Origin: CAWCDJ01 sp963836015
GTDB lineage: Bacteria; Acidobacteriota; Terriglobia; Bryobacterales; Bryobacteraceae
Direction: 5' to 3'
DNA: 64,000 nucleotides
Assembly (NCBI GenBank): GCA_963836015.1
Contig: CAWIIF010000015.1
Span: 620,001 to 684,000 of the forward strand
How positions within the stretch are numbered: position 1 is the first letter of the stretch; each line of letters begins with the position of its first letter. Shown in pieces: positions 25,322-34,289 of this stretch. The notes beneath the pieces are model-generated. The model ran no database searches, was not told the origin of the DNA, and worked only from the letters and a program-made list of their open reading frames with translations. Position numbers and translations under genes: made by a program.

Positions 25322-25389
25322 GCAAAGCAGTGACAGGCATCGAATTTTCGCCGTACTTGCGAAACATTCGTTGCCTGTCACTGGTTTGC
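25322..25389. repeat. 68-bp near-perfect palindrome between convergent genes
   Basis: The outer arms (18 bp, 25322-25339 and 25372-25389) are GCAAAGCAGTGACAGGCA and its complement with one mismatch. The inner arms CGAAT/ATTCG and TTTCGC/GCGAAA continue the stem to a loop of about 7 nt. It lies between purH and the convergent ADOP gene, where it could terminate transcripts from both sides. The long stem is also compatible with a REP or MITE-like element. Confidence 0.7.
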
Positions 25390-25415
25390 CCTTTTGCGAG
25401 ATCACTGACGGGCCG

Positions 25416-27989
25416 CTAGTCCGTGCGGATCGCCTGGATCGGGTCCACCCGCACGGCGCGCAAGGCGGGCAGCAGACTCCCCGCCAGGGTCATCAGCACG
25501 ACCAGCGCGGCCGCCGCGGTAAAGGTAACGGAATCTCCGGGCTTCACACCGGCCAGCAGGGCCTCCATGGCGCGGCCCGCCGCGTACGCCAGCGCGAGGC
25601 CGGGAACCACGCCGGCCGCCGTCAGCACCACGCCCTGGCGCAGCACCATCCCGAGGATGTTGTGCCGCTGCGCGCCGAGCGCGATGCGCACGCCGAACTC
25701 CGTCCGCCGCTGCGAGACGGCGAACGCGAGCAGCCCATGGATTCCGATGGCCGCCAGCAGGAACGCCATCGCCGCGAAGCTGGCGATCGCGTACACCTGC
25801 ACCGACCGCGCCGCGCTGTCGGCCGCCACGATCTCAGCCATGCTCCGCACGTTGGAGATTGACTGCTCCGGATCGGCGGCGTGGATGACGCGGCGGATGG
25901 CGGGCATCACGGAGCTGTTCGAAGACAGCACCACCAGGTCTTTGGGCACGTAAAACGGGAAGGAACCGTCATCCACCTGCCGGTAAGGGAGGTAGACCTG
26001 CGGCTCGCTGGTGCGCTCCAGGCCGCGCACCCGGATGTCGCCGACCACCCCGACCACCATTCGATCGTGAAACGCGAGGTTGAAGTGGCGGCCGATCGGG
26101 TCGGCGTCCGGCCAGTAGCGGCGCGCAAACGAGGCGCTCACCACCGCGACATACTGTGTACCAGGCGTATCGCCCTCGCTGACGTCGCGGCCGGAACGGA
26201 TCGGAATCCCGAGCGACGCAAAGAAGCCCGGGGTCGTGAAGCGCATGCTGGCCGTGTAGGACCGCGACCCTTCGTCGACATGCCCGTTGACTTCCACATT
26301 CCAGATTCCACCCCGCATCACCATCGGGAGGAAACTGATGTAGGCGGCATGGCGGACGCCGGGAAGGGCGCGGACCTCCGACAGAACCCGGTCGTAGAAG
26401 GCCTGGCGCACGGCCGTACGCTCGTACTTCGGCATGGGGAGCGCGGTGCGCAGCGTCAGGACTCCTTCGGTGCGGAAGCCGGGGTCGATGGAGCGGATCC
26501 GCCAGAGCGCCCGCGCCAGCAGCCCGGAAGAGATCAGCAGCACGACCGAGACCGCCACCTCGGCGATCACCAGGGCGGATCGCAGGCGCGCCTTGCGGCC
26601 GCCACCGGACCGCGGACCGTCGCGCAGGGCAGCCAGGCCGCCGCCGCAGACCCTCCAGGCGGGCGCGATCCCGAAAGCCGCGGCGGTGAGCGCGGTGATC
26701 AGCGCGGCGAAGCCGAGGACGCGGAAATCGACTGAGGGTGTCTCGGCGATGGGCAGGGAGTTCGGCACCAGCCTGGCGAGCAGCGGGGCGCTGAAAACCG
26801 CCAGCAGCACGCCGAGCAAGCCGCCGAGCGAGGCCAGCAGCAGACACTCCGTGAAGAGCTGCCGCACCAGCCGCTCCCGGCCGGCGCCGATTGCGGTGCG
26901 CACGGCCAATTCCTGCCGCCGCGAGAGAGCCCGGGCCAGCAGCAGGTTGGCGAGATTGGCGCAGGCGATCAGCAGGACGCACACCGCGGCCGCGCAGAGT
27001 GCCGCCAGCAGCATGCGGGATTGCTCCGATACCTCGTCGCGCAACGAGAGCACGGTCGCGCCGGTGTGCAGGTCTTCCTTCGGATACTGCCGTTCCAGTT
27101 GACTGGCGATGGACGAGAGCTCCGCCTGCGCCGTGGCCATCGAGACGCCGGGCTTGAGACGCCCGACCGCGCCCAGCCATGTGTCGGTGCGGTCGACGTA
27201 GTTGTCTTCGCGAAAACGCGTGGGGGTCCACAGCTCGACCTCCCGGCTGGGGAAAAGAAAGTCCGCCGGCATGACGCCGATGACCGTGTAGGCCTCGTCA
27301 TCGAGGATCACCTTGCGCCCCAGCACGGCCGGGTCGCCGCCGAAGACCGACTGCCACAGCCGGTAGCTCAGCAGCAGGGTTCCGGGCGCGCCGCCGCGAT
27401 CGTCCTCTTCGGTGAAGCCGCGGCCCATGAGGGGCTGAACTCCCAGGGTCGGCAGCAGGCCGGCGGTCACCGCCGAGCCCTCCACGCGCTCCGGCGCCCC
27501 CAGGCCGACCAGGTTGGTGGAGAGCGAGTGGTACGCTCCCGTGGAGGCGAACGACGTGCTCATGCGCTGCCAGTCGCGATAATTTCCGGGCGAAAGCTCC
27601 ATCCGCGAATATTGCGGAACGCGCTCCCAGAGTTTGACCAGGCGGCCGGGCTCGCGGAAGGGCAGGGGCCGCAGCAGCACGTGGTCGGCGATCGAGAACG
27701 CCGCGGTGTTGGCCCCGATTCCGAGCGCCACTACCACGATGGCGGCGAACGCGAAGCCCGGCGCGCGCGCCAGGGCGCGAGCGGCATAGCGCAGATCCTG
27801 CAGCAGGATGTCCCAGTGAACCGCGGCCGCGTTCACCGCGATCTCGAACAGGGCGGAGATCCACAGCGCGCATGCTTCGAACGGTCCGGCGTCTCGCAGC
27901 CGGTCTCCGAAAATCGCCGCCATCTCTTCGCCATACTCGTTGCGGAACGAGACGGGATACAGGTGCAGCAGGGCGCGGTATAGACGCAT
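25416..27989 (-). CDS. ADOP family ABC permease (MacB-like, duplicated)
   Basis: This 857-residue protein belongs to the acidobacterial duplicated orphan permease group: a short N-terminal domain (MRLYRALLHLYPVSFRNEYGEEM), then two MacB-PCD/FtsX units, each with a periplasmic domain and membrane helices. The first helix (GFAFAAIVVVALGIGANTAAFS) and FtsX-type ARALSRRQELAVRTAIGAGR and RRTEFGVRIALGAQRHNILG repeats are plain. No ATPase gene is adjacent, hence orphan. Its ATG overlaps the stop of the PadR regulator gene (TAATG), the usual pairing for these permeases. The substrate is unknown. Confidence 0.93.
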   Translation of the reverse strand: MRLYRALLHLYPVSFRNEYGEEMAAIFGDRLRDAGPFEACALWISALFEIAVNAAAVHWDILLQDLRYAARALARAPGFAFAAIVVVALGIGANTAAFSIADHVLLRPLPFREPGRLVKLWERVPQYSRMELSPGNYRDWQRMSTSFASTGAYHSLSTNLVGLGAPERVEGSAVTAGLLPTLGVQPLMGRGFTEEDDRGGAPGTLLLSYRLWQSVFGGDPAVLGRKVILDDEAYTVIGVMPADFLFPSREVELWTPTRFREDNYVDRTDTWLGAVGRLKPGVSMATAQAELSSIASQLERQYPKEDLHTGATVLSLRDEVSEQSRMLLAALCAAAVCVLLIACANLANLLLARALSRRQELAVRTAIGAGRERLVRQLFTECLLLASLGGLLGVLLAVFSAPLLARLVPNSLPIAETPSVDFRVLGFAALITALTAAAFGIAPAWRVCGGGLAALRDGPRSGGGRKARLRSALVIAEVAVSVVLLISSGLLARALWRIRSIDPGFRTEGVLTLRTALPMPKYERTAVRQAFYDRVLSEVRALPGVRHAAYISFLPMVMRGGIWNVEVNGHVDEGSRSYTASMRFTTPGFFASLGIPIRSGRDVSEGDTPGTQYVAVVSASFARRYWPDADPIGRHFNLAFHDRMVVGVVGDIRVRGLERTSEPQVYLPYRQVDDGSFPFYVPKDLVVLSSNSSVMPAIRRVIHAADPEQSISNVRSMAEIVAADSAARSVQVYAIASFAAMAFLLAAIGIHGLLAFAVSQRRTEFGVRIALGAQRHNILGMVLRQGVVLTAAGVVPGLALAYAAGRAMEALLAGVKPGDSVTFTAAAALVVLMTLAGSLLPALRAVRVDPIQAIRTD

Positions 27990-28351
27990 TACGCCTTCTC
28001 CGGAGCGAACCCGCAGCCGCGGGCCATGTGCAGCAATTGCGAGAGCCGGCGGACCTCGGCATGCGCCACGGCATTGCCGAACGGCGTGAGCCGGTAGTAG
28101 CGGCGGCGCTCGTCGTCGAGCTCCGGCGCGGGCCGCTCGCGCGTTTCCACGATCAACCCCTGCTCGAGCATGCGCTGGATCGACCGGTAGAGCGTGCCCG
28201 CGCTGAGCTTCAGCTTGCCGCCCGTGCGCGCCGCGACGTCCTGGATCACCGCGTAGCCATGGCGGTCCTCATCGGCGAGCGCCATCAGGATGTGAAACGT
28301 CGCCGCCGGGAGTGGCAGGAGCGACTCGGGAGGCGGGTGACCATGCGCCAT
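27989..28351 (-). CDS. PadR family transcriptional regulator
   Basis: This 120-residue winged-helix protein has LPLPAATFHILMALAD, HGYAVIQDV and KLSAGTLYRSIQRMLEQGLI, the PadR signature, followed by YYRLTPFG. PadR proteins next to ADOP permeases are expected to repress the pair. The ATG lies about 6 nt after a -10 TATAAT, so the mRNA would be leaderless. Its stop overlaps the permease start. Confidence 0.92.
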   Translation of the reverse strand: MAHGHPPPESLLPLPAATFHILMALADEDRHGYAVIQDVAARTGGKLKLSAGTLYRSIQRMLEQGLIVETRERPAPELDDERRRYYRLTPFGNAVAHAEVRRLSQLLHMARGCGFAPEKA

Positions 28352-28353
28352 GC

Positions 28354-28393
28354 GGATATTATATCCACACTGGCTATATTTGCAATGGCTATA
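28354..28393 (-). promoter_or_regulatory. padR promoter with palindrome over the -10 and TATAGCCA repeats
   Basis: Minus strand: -35 TTGCAA (plus 28380-28385), 16-bp spacer, -10 TATAAT (plus 28358-28363). The -10 sits inside the 13-bp palindrome GGATATAATATCC (28354-28366). Two direct repeats TATAGCCA (28386-28393 and 28371-28378) flank the -35 box, 15 bp apart. This layout suits autorepression. The predicted transcript start coincides with the ATG. Confidence 0.6.
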
Positions 28394-28402
28394 GTCCGCC
28401 GC

Positions 28403-29776
28403 TTACCCGGCCTTGGCGAGATCCGTCACGAACCGGTACATGAACTCGACGCCCTCGTAGAACGATTTCACCGGCAGGCGCTCGTCCCTGCCGTGCGCCC
28501 GGACGTCGTCTTCATCCACGAACAGGCCGTCCACGCCGTAGCTCGGCACACCGGCGTTGCGGAGGTAGAGGGAATCGGTGGCGCCGGTCTCCATTACCGG
28601 GATTACGCGGATTCCCGGCCACATCGATTCGGTCGCCTTGGTGACCGCGTCGAGCACCTGGGGATTCATCGGCGCGAACGGGCTCGGCTTGGCCGGGCTG
28701 AGCACCGACAGGTGAATCTGCGGATCCGCGAGCACACCGGCCAGCGTCCGCTCGACGTTTTCGGCATTGTCCACGGGGAGCAGGCGGCAGTTGACGACGG
28801 CCTTTGCGGTCTGCGGCAGGGCATTCTCGGCGTGTCCGCCGGAAAGCATAGTCGCGACGCACGTGGTACGGAGCAGCGCGTTGTAATACGGGTCGGCGGA
28901 GAGCCGCGCGACGGCCGCGGCATCGTTCGGATTCCCCGCCACGGTTTTCATATCGGCGGCGGCCTGCCCGTTGTAGATCGTGGACATCCGCTCGAAGTAC
29001 GCGCGGGTCACGTCGAACAGCCGTACCGGAAAATCGAAAGCCGCCAGGCGCGTCAGCCCCTGTGCGAGGTGATAGATCGCGTTGTCCTTGCGCGGCAGGG
29101 AGCTGTGGCCCCCAGGATTCGTCACTTCGAGAGTGAAGCTGAGAAAGACCTTCTCGGCCGCCTGCACGCCCATGAACGCGCGCTTCCCGTTTTTGATGTG
29201 CCCGCCTCCGGAATCGGCGTTGATGCAAAAAGCGGAATCGATGAGATCGCGATGGTTCTGGACCAGCCAGTTGACGCCGTTGGCGGTGCCGCCTTCCTCG
29301 TCCGACGTCAGCGCCAGGATCAGGTCGCGCGCCGGCCGGAAGCCTTCGCGCTTCATGCGCAGGAACGCCGTCACCATCTCGGCGTCGGCGCCCTTCATAT
29401 CCTGCGTGCCGCGGCCGAAGAAGTAGCCGTCCTGCTCGCGGAACTGGAACGGGTCGAACGACCAGTCCGAGCGCAGCGCCTCCACCACGTCGAGATGGCC
29501 GATGAAGAGGACGGGCTTCGCGTTTCCGCTGCCGCGCAGGCGTACCACCAGGTTGCCTTTGCGCGGCACCGGCGTGAACACTTGCACGTCGCTCTCCGGG
29601 TAGCCCGCCTCGCGGAAGCGCGCGGCCATGGCTTCGGCGGCGCGCGTATTGTCGCCCGCCGAATCGGTGGTGTTGATGTTGATGAGCTGCTCGAAGATGT
29701 CGCGGCTCAGGCGGTCGTAAGGCCCCTGCTGCGCCGCCAGCGGCAGTGTCGAAAGAAGAAAGATGAGGAATCGCAT
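28403..29776 (-). CDS. exported M20 family metallopeptidase
   Basis: This 457-residue protein begins with a signal peptide (MRFLIFLLSTLPLAAQ). M20 zinc-ligand motifs are visible: VLFIGHLDVV (His, Asp), GRGTQDMKG (bridging Asp), TSDEEGG (catalytic and ligand Glu), and near the C-terminus GATDSLYLRNAGVPSYG. The dimerisation domain insert is present. It probably cleaves peptides or N-acyl amino acids in the periplasm. It begins 2 nt after the stop of the BNR-repeat gene, so the two form an operon. Confidence 0.9.
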   Translation of the reverse strand: MRFLIFLLSTLPLAAQQGPYDRLSRDIFEQLININTTDSAGDNTRAAEAMAARFREAGYPESDVQVFTPVPRKGNLVVRLRGSGNAKPVLFIGHLDVVEALRSDWSFDPFQFREQDGYFFGRGTQDMKGADAEMVTAFLRMKREGFRPARDLILALTSDEEGGTANGVNWLVQNHRDLIDSAFCINADSGGGHIKNGKRAFMGVQAAEKVFLSFTLEVTNPGGHSSLPRKDNAIYHLAQGLTRLAAFDFPVRLFDVTRAYFERMSTIYNGQAAADMKTVAGNPNDAAAVARLSADPYYNALLRTTCVATMLSGGHAENALPQTAKAVVNCRLLPVDNAENVERTLAGVLADPQIHLSVLSPAKPSPFAPMNPQVLDAVTKATESMWPGIRVIPVMETGATDSLYLRNAGVPSYGVDGLFVDEDDVRAHGRDERLPVKSFYEGVEFMYRFVTDLAKAG

Positions 29777-29778
29777 TT

Positions 29779-31137
29779 CTATTTCCCGGTGAAGTCGGCG
29801 GTGCCGATGCGGACTACGGTCAAGGGCCGTGCGCCGCGCGCCGCGCCCGAATCCGCGGCGGCCTCGGTCCACGCGCCGTAGACTTTATTGTCGTACGCCG
29901 TGAGCCACGTGTAGTCGCCCAGGAATACGTTCTGCCCCTGAAACGGCTCGACGCTCCAGGCATAGTTGGCGAAGGTCTTGCCGCCGTCGGTGGATCGCGC
30001 CAGGGTCATGCGGGTCTGGCGATTGGCCGGATCGTCGCGGCGGTCGTAGAACTGCACGTAGACGCTGCCGGTCAGCGGGTCCACGGCCATCCACTGGAAG
30101 AACTGGTCTTTGCCGTCGTGAAGCGGGTCGCTGTTCACGCGTACCGGCTTCGACCAGGTCTTACCGCGGTCGGCCGACGCAATGGCGAAGACATCCACAT
30201 CGCCGTTACGGAAATCGCTCCACGCGACGTGCAGAGCCCCGCGCTTCCAATCCACGCCGATCTGCGGGAACCCCATGGCGCGGGAGACTCCGGGGATTCC
30301 GCCCGCGCCTCCAAAATAAGGCGGGGCGACCTCGATGATGGAGCGCGAAGGCGCGAAGCTTTTGCCGCCGTCGCGTGAGGTGCTGAAAGCGATCGAGAGC
30401 CCGTCGTTCCAGATGGCGTAGATCGTCCCATCCGCGCCGACCGTGCCGGCGAACCCCACCAGCCCTCCGTTATCGTCGCGCGGCAGCCCGGCGTGCGTGC
30501 TGATGCGCATCGGCGGGGAGAAGGTCTTGCCGCCATCGGTCGAGCGTGCGAACAGGATGATCGACTGCTCGAGCTGCCATTCGATCCACCCCACATATAC
30601 ATTGCCCGCGAACGGGCTCTTGGGCGCGTTGTCGGCGAAGACCCGCGGCATGTCTTCCCACTGGATATCGGGCTCGCCGCCCTGCCACGCCTTCACCGCG
30701 GCGGCCTGCTTCTCCCACGTCTTGCCTCCGTCGAGCGACCGGCGCACGAAGATGCCGTTGCGCCCCGCGTTGTGCGCCCAATAGGACGCCGTACCGAGGC
30801 GGTCGAAATGCAGCGTGCCGAGATACGCCGCGCCGCGATTGTCGAACGCCACCGAGACATCGCCGCCGCCGCGCCAGCCCTCCACCGGCGGCAGTTCGGC
30901 GGGCGTGAAGGTGCGGCCTCCATCGGTCGAGTACGATACCGAGGCCGGCTGATAGACGGCCACGACTTGCGACGGGTTGTTCGGATTCACCGCGATCGAC
31001 GGCTCGTTACCGCGGCGGTCCGGCGGCGAGATCGCGACGACGTGCGCACCAGGCGCGGGCGGCAGCGGCGATTGCGCCAGGGCCGCAACGGAGAGCAGCA
31101 GAGCGAGAGAAAGACGCTGCATGACAGGCGTGAGCAT
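29779..31137 (-). CDS. exported BNR/sialidase-fold protein
   Basis: The protein (452 residues from MLTPVMQRL; MQRL at 31122 also possible) has a signal peptide ending AALAQ. At least five Asp-box motifs are visible: STDGGRTF, SLDGGKTW, STDGGKTF, SRDGGKSF, SADRGKTW and again STDGGKTF. These mark the blades of a sialidase-type beta-propeller. The catalytic arginine triad of true sialidases cannot be recognised, so the enzymatic role is uncertain. It is the first gene of a two-gene unit with the M20 peptidase and divergent from the DUF1080 gene. Confidence 0.83.
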   Translation of the reverse strand: MLTPVMQRLSLALLLSVAALAQSPLPPAPGAHVVAISPPDRRGNEPSIAVNPNNPSQVVAVYQPASVSYSTDGGRTFTPAELPPVEGWRGGGDVSVAFDNRGAAYLGTLHFDRLGTASYWAHNAGRNGIFVRRSLDGGKTWEKQAAAVKAWQGGEPDIQWEDMPRVFADNAPKSPFAGNVYVGWIEWQLEQSIILFARSTDGGKTFSPPMRISTHAGLPRDDNGGLVGFAGTVGADGTIYAIWNDGLSIAFSTSRDGGKSFAPSRSIIEVAPPYFGGAGGIPGVSRAMGFPQIGVDWKRGALHVAWSDFRNGDVDVFAIASADRGKTWSKPVRVNSDPLHDGKDQFFQWMAVDPLTGSVYVQFYDRRDDPANRQTRMTLARSTDGGKTFANYAWSVEPFQGQNVFLGDYTWLTAYDNKVYGAWTEAAADSGAARGARPLTVVRIGTADFTGK

Positions 31138-31185
31138 TGTAAGCGGAGCCGCGCGGCATTTGCAACGTGGTATATTCCATGCGAA

Positions 31186-31815
31186 ATGCGGATGATTCCG
31201 ATATGCCTGGCGGCGATCGCCTGCTTCACTGCCAACGCCCAACCGAAGACCGGCGAATGGCAGTCGCTGTTCGACGGCAAATCGCTCAACGGCTGGCGCG
31301 AGGCGCAGTTCAAGTACCACGGCAAAGTGACCGTCGAAAATGGAGCCCTGATGCTCGGCGCCGGTGCGCCCATGACCGGGGCGACCTGGACCGGCGACTT
31401 CCCCAAGTCCGATTACGAAGTCCGGTTCGAAGCCGAGCGCTTGCGCGGCGGAGATTTCTTTGCCAGCCTGACCTTCCCCGTCGGCGACTCGTTTTGCACC
31501 TGGGTGACTGGCGGCTGGGGAGGCGACATCGTGGGCCTCTCCAGCATCGATAACTGGGACGCCTCCGAGAACGAGACGCGGAGTTACTTCAACTTCGAGC
31601 ACAACCGGTGGTACCGGCTCCGGCTGCAGGTAACGCTCCAGCGCATCCAGGCATGGATCGACGATAAGCAGATCATCAACGTGAACATCGAGGGCCGGTC
31701 GATCGGCCTCCGCTTCGGCGAGATGAAGCTCTCCGCGCCGCTCGGCTTCGTTTCCTACAACACCGAAGGCGCCGTGCGGAACATCGAGTATCGTTTGATG
31801 AAACCCGCTCCCTGA
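31186..31815 (+). CDS. exported DUF1080 (3-keto-disaccharide hydrolase-like) protein
   Basis: This 209-residue protein has a signal peptide (MRMIPICLAAIACFTANAQ) and the DUF1080 opening WQSLFDGKSLNGWRE, followed by VTVENGALML, DYEVRFEAER and RIQAWIDDKQIINVN. The fold is a concanavalin-like beta-sandwich; family members have been linked to 3-keto-glycoside hydrolysis. A TATATT box (31171-31176) is 10 nt before the ATG, so the leader is very short. A Gfo/Idh/MocA oxidoreductase, a frequent partner, lies convergent downstream. Confidence 0.88.
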   Translation: MRMIPICLAAIACFTANAQPKTGEWQSLFDGKSLNGWREAQFKYHGKVTVENGALMLGAGAPMTGATWTGDFPKSDYEVRFEAERLRGGDFFASLTFPVGDSFCTWVTGGWGGDIVGLSSIDNWDASENETRSYFNFEHNRWYRLRLQVTLQRIQAWIDDKQIINVNIEGRSIGLRFGEMKLSAPLGFVSYNTEGAVRNIEYRLMKPAP

Positions 31816-31831
31816 CGGTCGTGGGCAGCCT

Positions 31832-33454
31832 TCACCCGTTCAGCGTCCAGCCGCTGCGGTAGCTTCGCTTCAGCCAGTCGTTGGCCTCCGCCGAATTGGT
31901 CACGCGGCCGGTCGCCGGGTCGTACTCCAGGCGCTTGCCGGCGCGATGCGCCACCAGGCCGAGCAGCATCTGCTCGATCATCGTGCCGCTGTAGTCGAAG
32001 TCGCAGTGCGTCTTGCTGCTGGTGCCGTGCGTGACGCCGTTGTTCTTTCCCTTGCAGGCATCGATCCACTCCATCTGGAAGACATCGGCGCCGGGACGCG
32101 CCGCCTCGCCGCTCTGCTCGGCGCGCAGGATCTGCTCGACGTTGGTATTCGGCAGCCCCAGCGCGGCCGGAACTCCACCCTCCATCATCTGCACCGACGG
32201 GAATCCGTTGGGACCCGGCTCGGCGCTCGGCATGGCCGTGAAGCCCGCGGGAAGAGCGCCTCCGCGTCCGCCCCGGCCGCCGCGCCCGCCCGCGGCTGCC
32301 GCGCGGCCTGCCCTGGGTGGCGCCTGCGTGATCTGTCCCGTGCCCTCGATCAACGGCAGCAACGCATCCGGCGAGCGGTGCTTGTAGTAGGTCAAGTCGC
32401 CATCGTCGTTATTGGGAAGGATGACCCGGCTGGTGAAGTCGGCCACGATCGACCCCTTGCTGCCTTCGAAGATCGCGCCGTTCGGGATGCGGCTGACATC
32501 CACGTACATTCGGGGCGTAGCCGGCTTCAGGCCGCCCTGGTACCACACCACCGAGACCGGGCCGCGCCAGTGGTTGGCGGGATGCTCGAAGGTCGCCTTC
32601 AGCTTGACCGGCGTGATGTTGGGGTCGAACTTGTCGCTCACTTCCTGATCTACTTCGATGGACGTCGGCGCTCCGGCGTCGATCGAGTTCCAGAGCAGAT
32701 CCATCGTGTGCGCGCCCATGTCGCCCATCTGGCCGACTCCGAAATCCCGGTACATGTTCCAGAACAGGCAGTTCAGCCCGCTCGATCCGCCGAAATATTG
32801 CGGGCTGTAAGGATGGTAGGGCGACGGCCCGATCCACTGCTCGTAGTGCAGGAATGAGGGCGGCATGCCTTCGCCGGCGGGATAGCCGGGGCGCGGCAAC
32901 TGGCGGCTGTCCCATCCGTGTATGGTCTTCAGCTCGCCGACCGCCCCATCCAGGATCAACTCGCGCAGCCGCTCGAAATTCGGATAGGCGTGCCGCTGCG
33001 TGCCGTGCTGCGTGGCCACCTTGGCGCGCCGGCTGAGGTAATTGGCGCGGACCGTGCGCACCTCGTCTACCGTAATGCCCAGCGGCTTTTCGCAATAGAC
33101 GTTCATGTTGCGGTTCAGCGCCCAGTTGGCGATGAACGCATGATGGTGATCGGCGGTGCAGATGATCACGGCCTCGACGTTCTTCTGGTCGAGCAGCCTG
33201 CGCCAGTCCCAGTAGGTCTTGGCTTTGGGGAAGATCTCGAGCGCCTCCTTGGTGCGGCGGTCATTGACGTCGCACAGCGCCACCACGTTCTCATTGCGCA
33301 GCACGTTATAGTGCGCCGTACCGCGGCCCCACACGCCGATCAGGGCGATGTTGAGCTTGTTGCTGGGGGCGGTCTGCCCGCGCAGCATCCCGCTCTTCAG
33401 AATCGTCAGGCCCGCGCCGGCGGCCGCGGATTTGAACAGATCACGTCGTAGCAT
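31832..33454 (-). CDS. exported Gfo/Idh/MocA family oxidoreductase
   Basis: This 540-residue protein begins MLRRDLFKSAAAGAGLTILKSG, a twin-arginine signal, so it folds with cofactor before export. The Rossmann motif is IALIGVWGRG (usually GxGxxG) and the cofactor site ends CEKPLGITVDE. A low-complexity insert, RAGRAAAAGGRGGRGGRGG, interrupts the C-terminal domain around residue 400. Family members oxidise sugars or sugar derivatives. The start is ATG at 33454; an earlier in-frame start would put residues before the Tat motif. Confidence 0.9.
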   Translation of the reverse strand: MLRRDLFKSAAAGAGLTILKSGMLRGQTAPSNKLNIALIGVWGRGTAHYNVLRNENVVALCDVNDRRTKEALEIFPKAKTYWDWRRLLDQKNVEAVIICTADHHHAFIANWALNRNMNVYCEKPLGITVDEVRTVRANYLSRRAKVATQHGTQRHAYPNFERLRELILDGAVGELKTIHGWDSRQLPRPGYPAGEGMPPSFLHYEQWIGPSPYHPYSPQYFGGSSGLNCLFWNMYRDFGVGQMGDMGAHTMDLLWNSIDAGAPTSIEVDQEVSDKFDPNITPVKLKATFEHPANHWRGPVSVVWYQGGLKPATPRMYVDVSRIPNGAIFEGSKGSIVADFTSRVILPNNDDGDLTYYKHRSPDALLPLIEGTGQITQAPPRAGRAAAAGGRGGRGGRGGALPAGFTAMPSAEPGPNGFPSVQMMEGGVPAALGLPNTNVEQILRAEQSGEAARPGADVFQMEWIDACKGKNNGVTHGTSSKTHCDFDYSGTMIEQMLLGLVAHRAGKRLEYDPATGRVTNSAEANDWLKRSYRSGWTLNG

Positions 33455-33491
33455 GGTAGTCCTCGATGGAGCTACCAGTAGCACGGATACA

Positions 33492-34277
33492 CTACGGGTT
33501 CAAGCGCGTCCACCAGCCGGGCAGCGCGGCCACCGAGTCGAGCACTGCGTTTGGTTCCCCGGCGCCCTCGAGGTCGGACGGCCGGAACTTGCCGGTCTTC
33601 ACGAGGCATCCCTTCAGGCCCGCCGCCTGTGCGCCGCCGATATCGGCGTCGATATCGTCGCCGACCATCACCAGCTCCCCGGCGGGAAGCGCCAGTTTCG
33701 CCGCCGCTGCCCGAAAGAACGCCGCGGCGGGCTTGCCGAAGACCAGCGGCTTGCGCCCGGTGGCGTGTTCCAGGGCGGCGACGAACGGCGCCACGTCCAG
33801 CGAGATGCCGTCCGAGGCCAGCCAGTAGCGCGTCATTCCCAGCGCCATGAGTTTCGCCTCCGGGTTGTAGTGCAGCAGGCGGAAGGCGCGGTTGAGCGTG
33901 CGGAAGTCCCACAGGTCGCCGAGGTCGCCCACCACCACGTAAGAGGCGCCGCGCTCGGCATCGTCGGGCAGGCAATCGAGGCCGGCGAACTCCGCGCGCG
34001 TGGAGGGGCGCAGGAACAGCGCGATGCTGCCGCCGCCGCCCGCGCGCAGCCAGTCCGCCGCGGCCACCGCCGGCGTCAGGATCTCCGATTCCGCCGCCGC
34101 AATCCCGAACCCGGCGAGTTTCTCCACCAGCACGGACCGCGCGCGCGAGGTGGTGTTGGTCACGAACAAATGTGGGATGCCCTGCGCCTGTACCCAGCGG
34201 ACCGCCTCAGCCGCTCCCGCGATCGGCCGGTCGGAGTTGTAGACCACCCCATCCATATCGAAGAGAATTCCGCGCAC
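33492..34277 (-). CDS. HAD-IIA family sugar/nucleotide phosphatase
   Basis: This 261-residue protein has motif I GILFDMDGVVY (nucleophile Asp), motif II FVTNTTS, and motif III/IV GKPAAAFF and MVGDDIDADIGGAQAAG. The layout, with the cap between motifs II and III, matches NagD, HDHD2 and LHPP-like phosphatases. The substrate is uncertain. It follows the ABC permease gene on the minus strand with 12 nt between them. Confidence 0.9.
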   Translation of the reverse strand: MRGILFDMDGVVYNSDRPIAGAAEAVRWVQAQGIPHLFVTNTTSRARSVLVEKLAGFGIAAAESEILTPAVAAADWLRAGGGGSIALFLRPSTRAEFAGLDCLPDDAERGASYVVVGDLGDLWDFRTLNRAFRLLHYNPEAKLMALGMTRYWLASDGISLDVAPFVAALEHATGRKPLVFGKPAAAFFRAAAAKLALPAGELVMVGDDIDADIGGAQAAGLKGCLVKTGKFRPSDLEGAGEPNAVLDSVAALPGWWTRLNP

Positions 34278-34289
34278 AGCTCATTGTAA

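Noticed and set aside
27872..29881. 669-residue plus-strand frame across padR and the M20 peptidase gene
   Set aside because: It is antisense to recognised proteins and shows no domain, signal or start site of its own.
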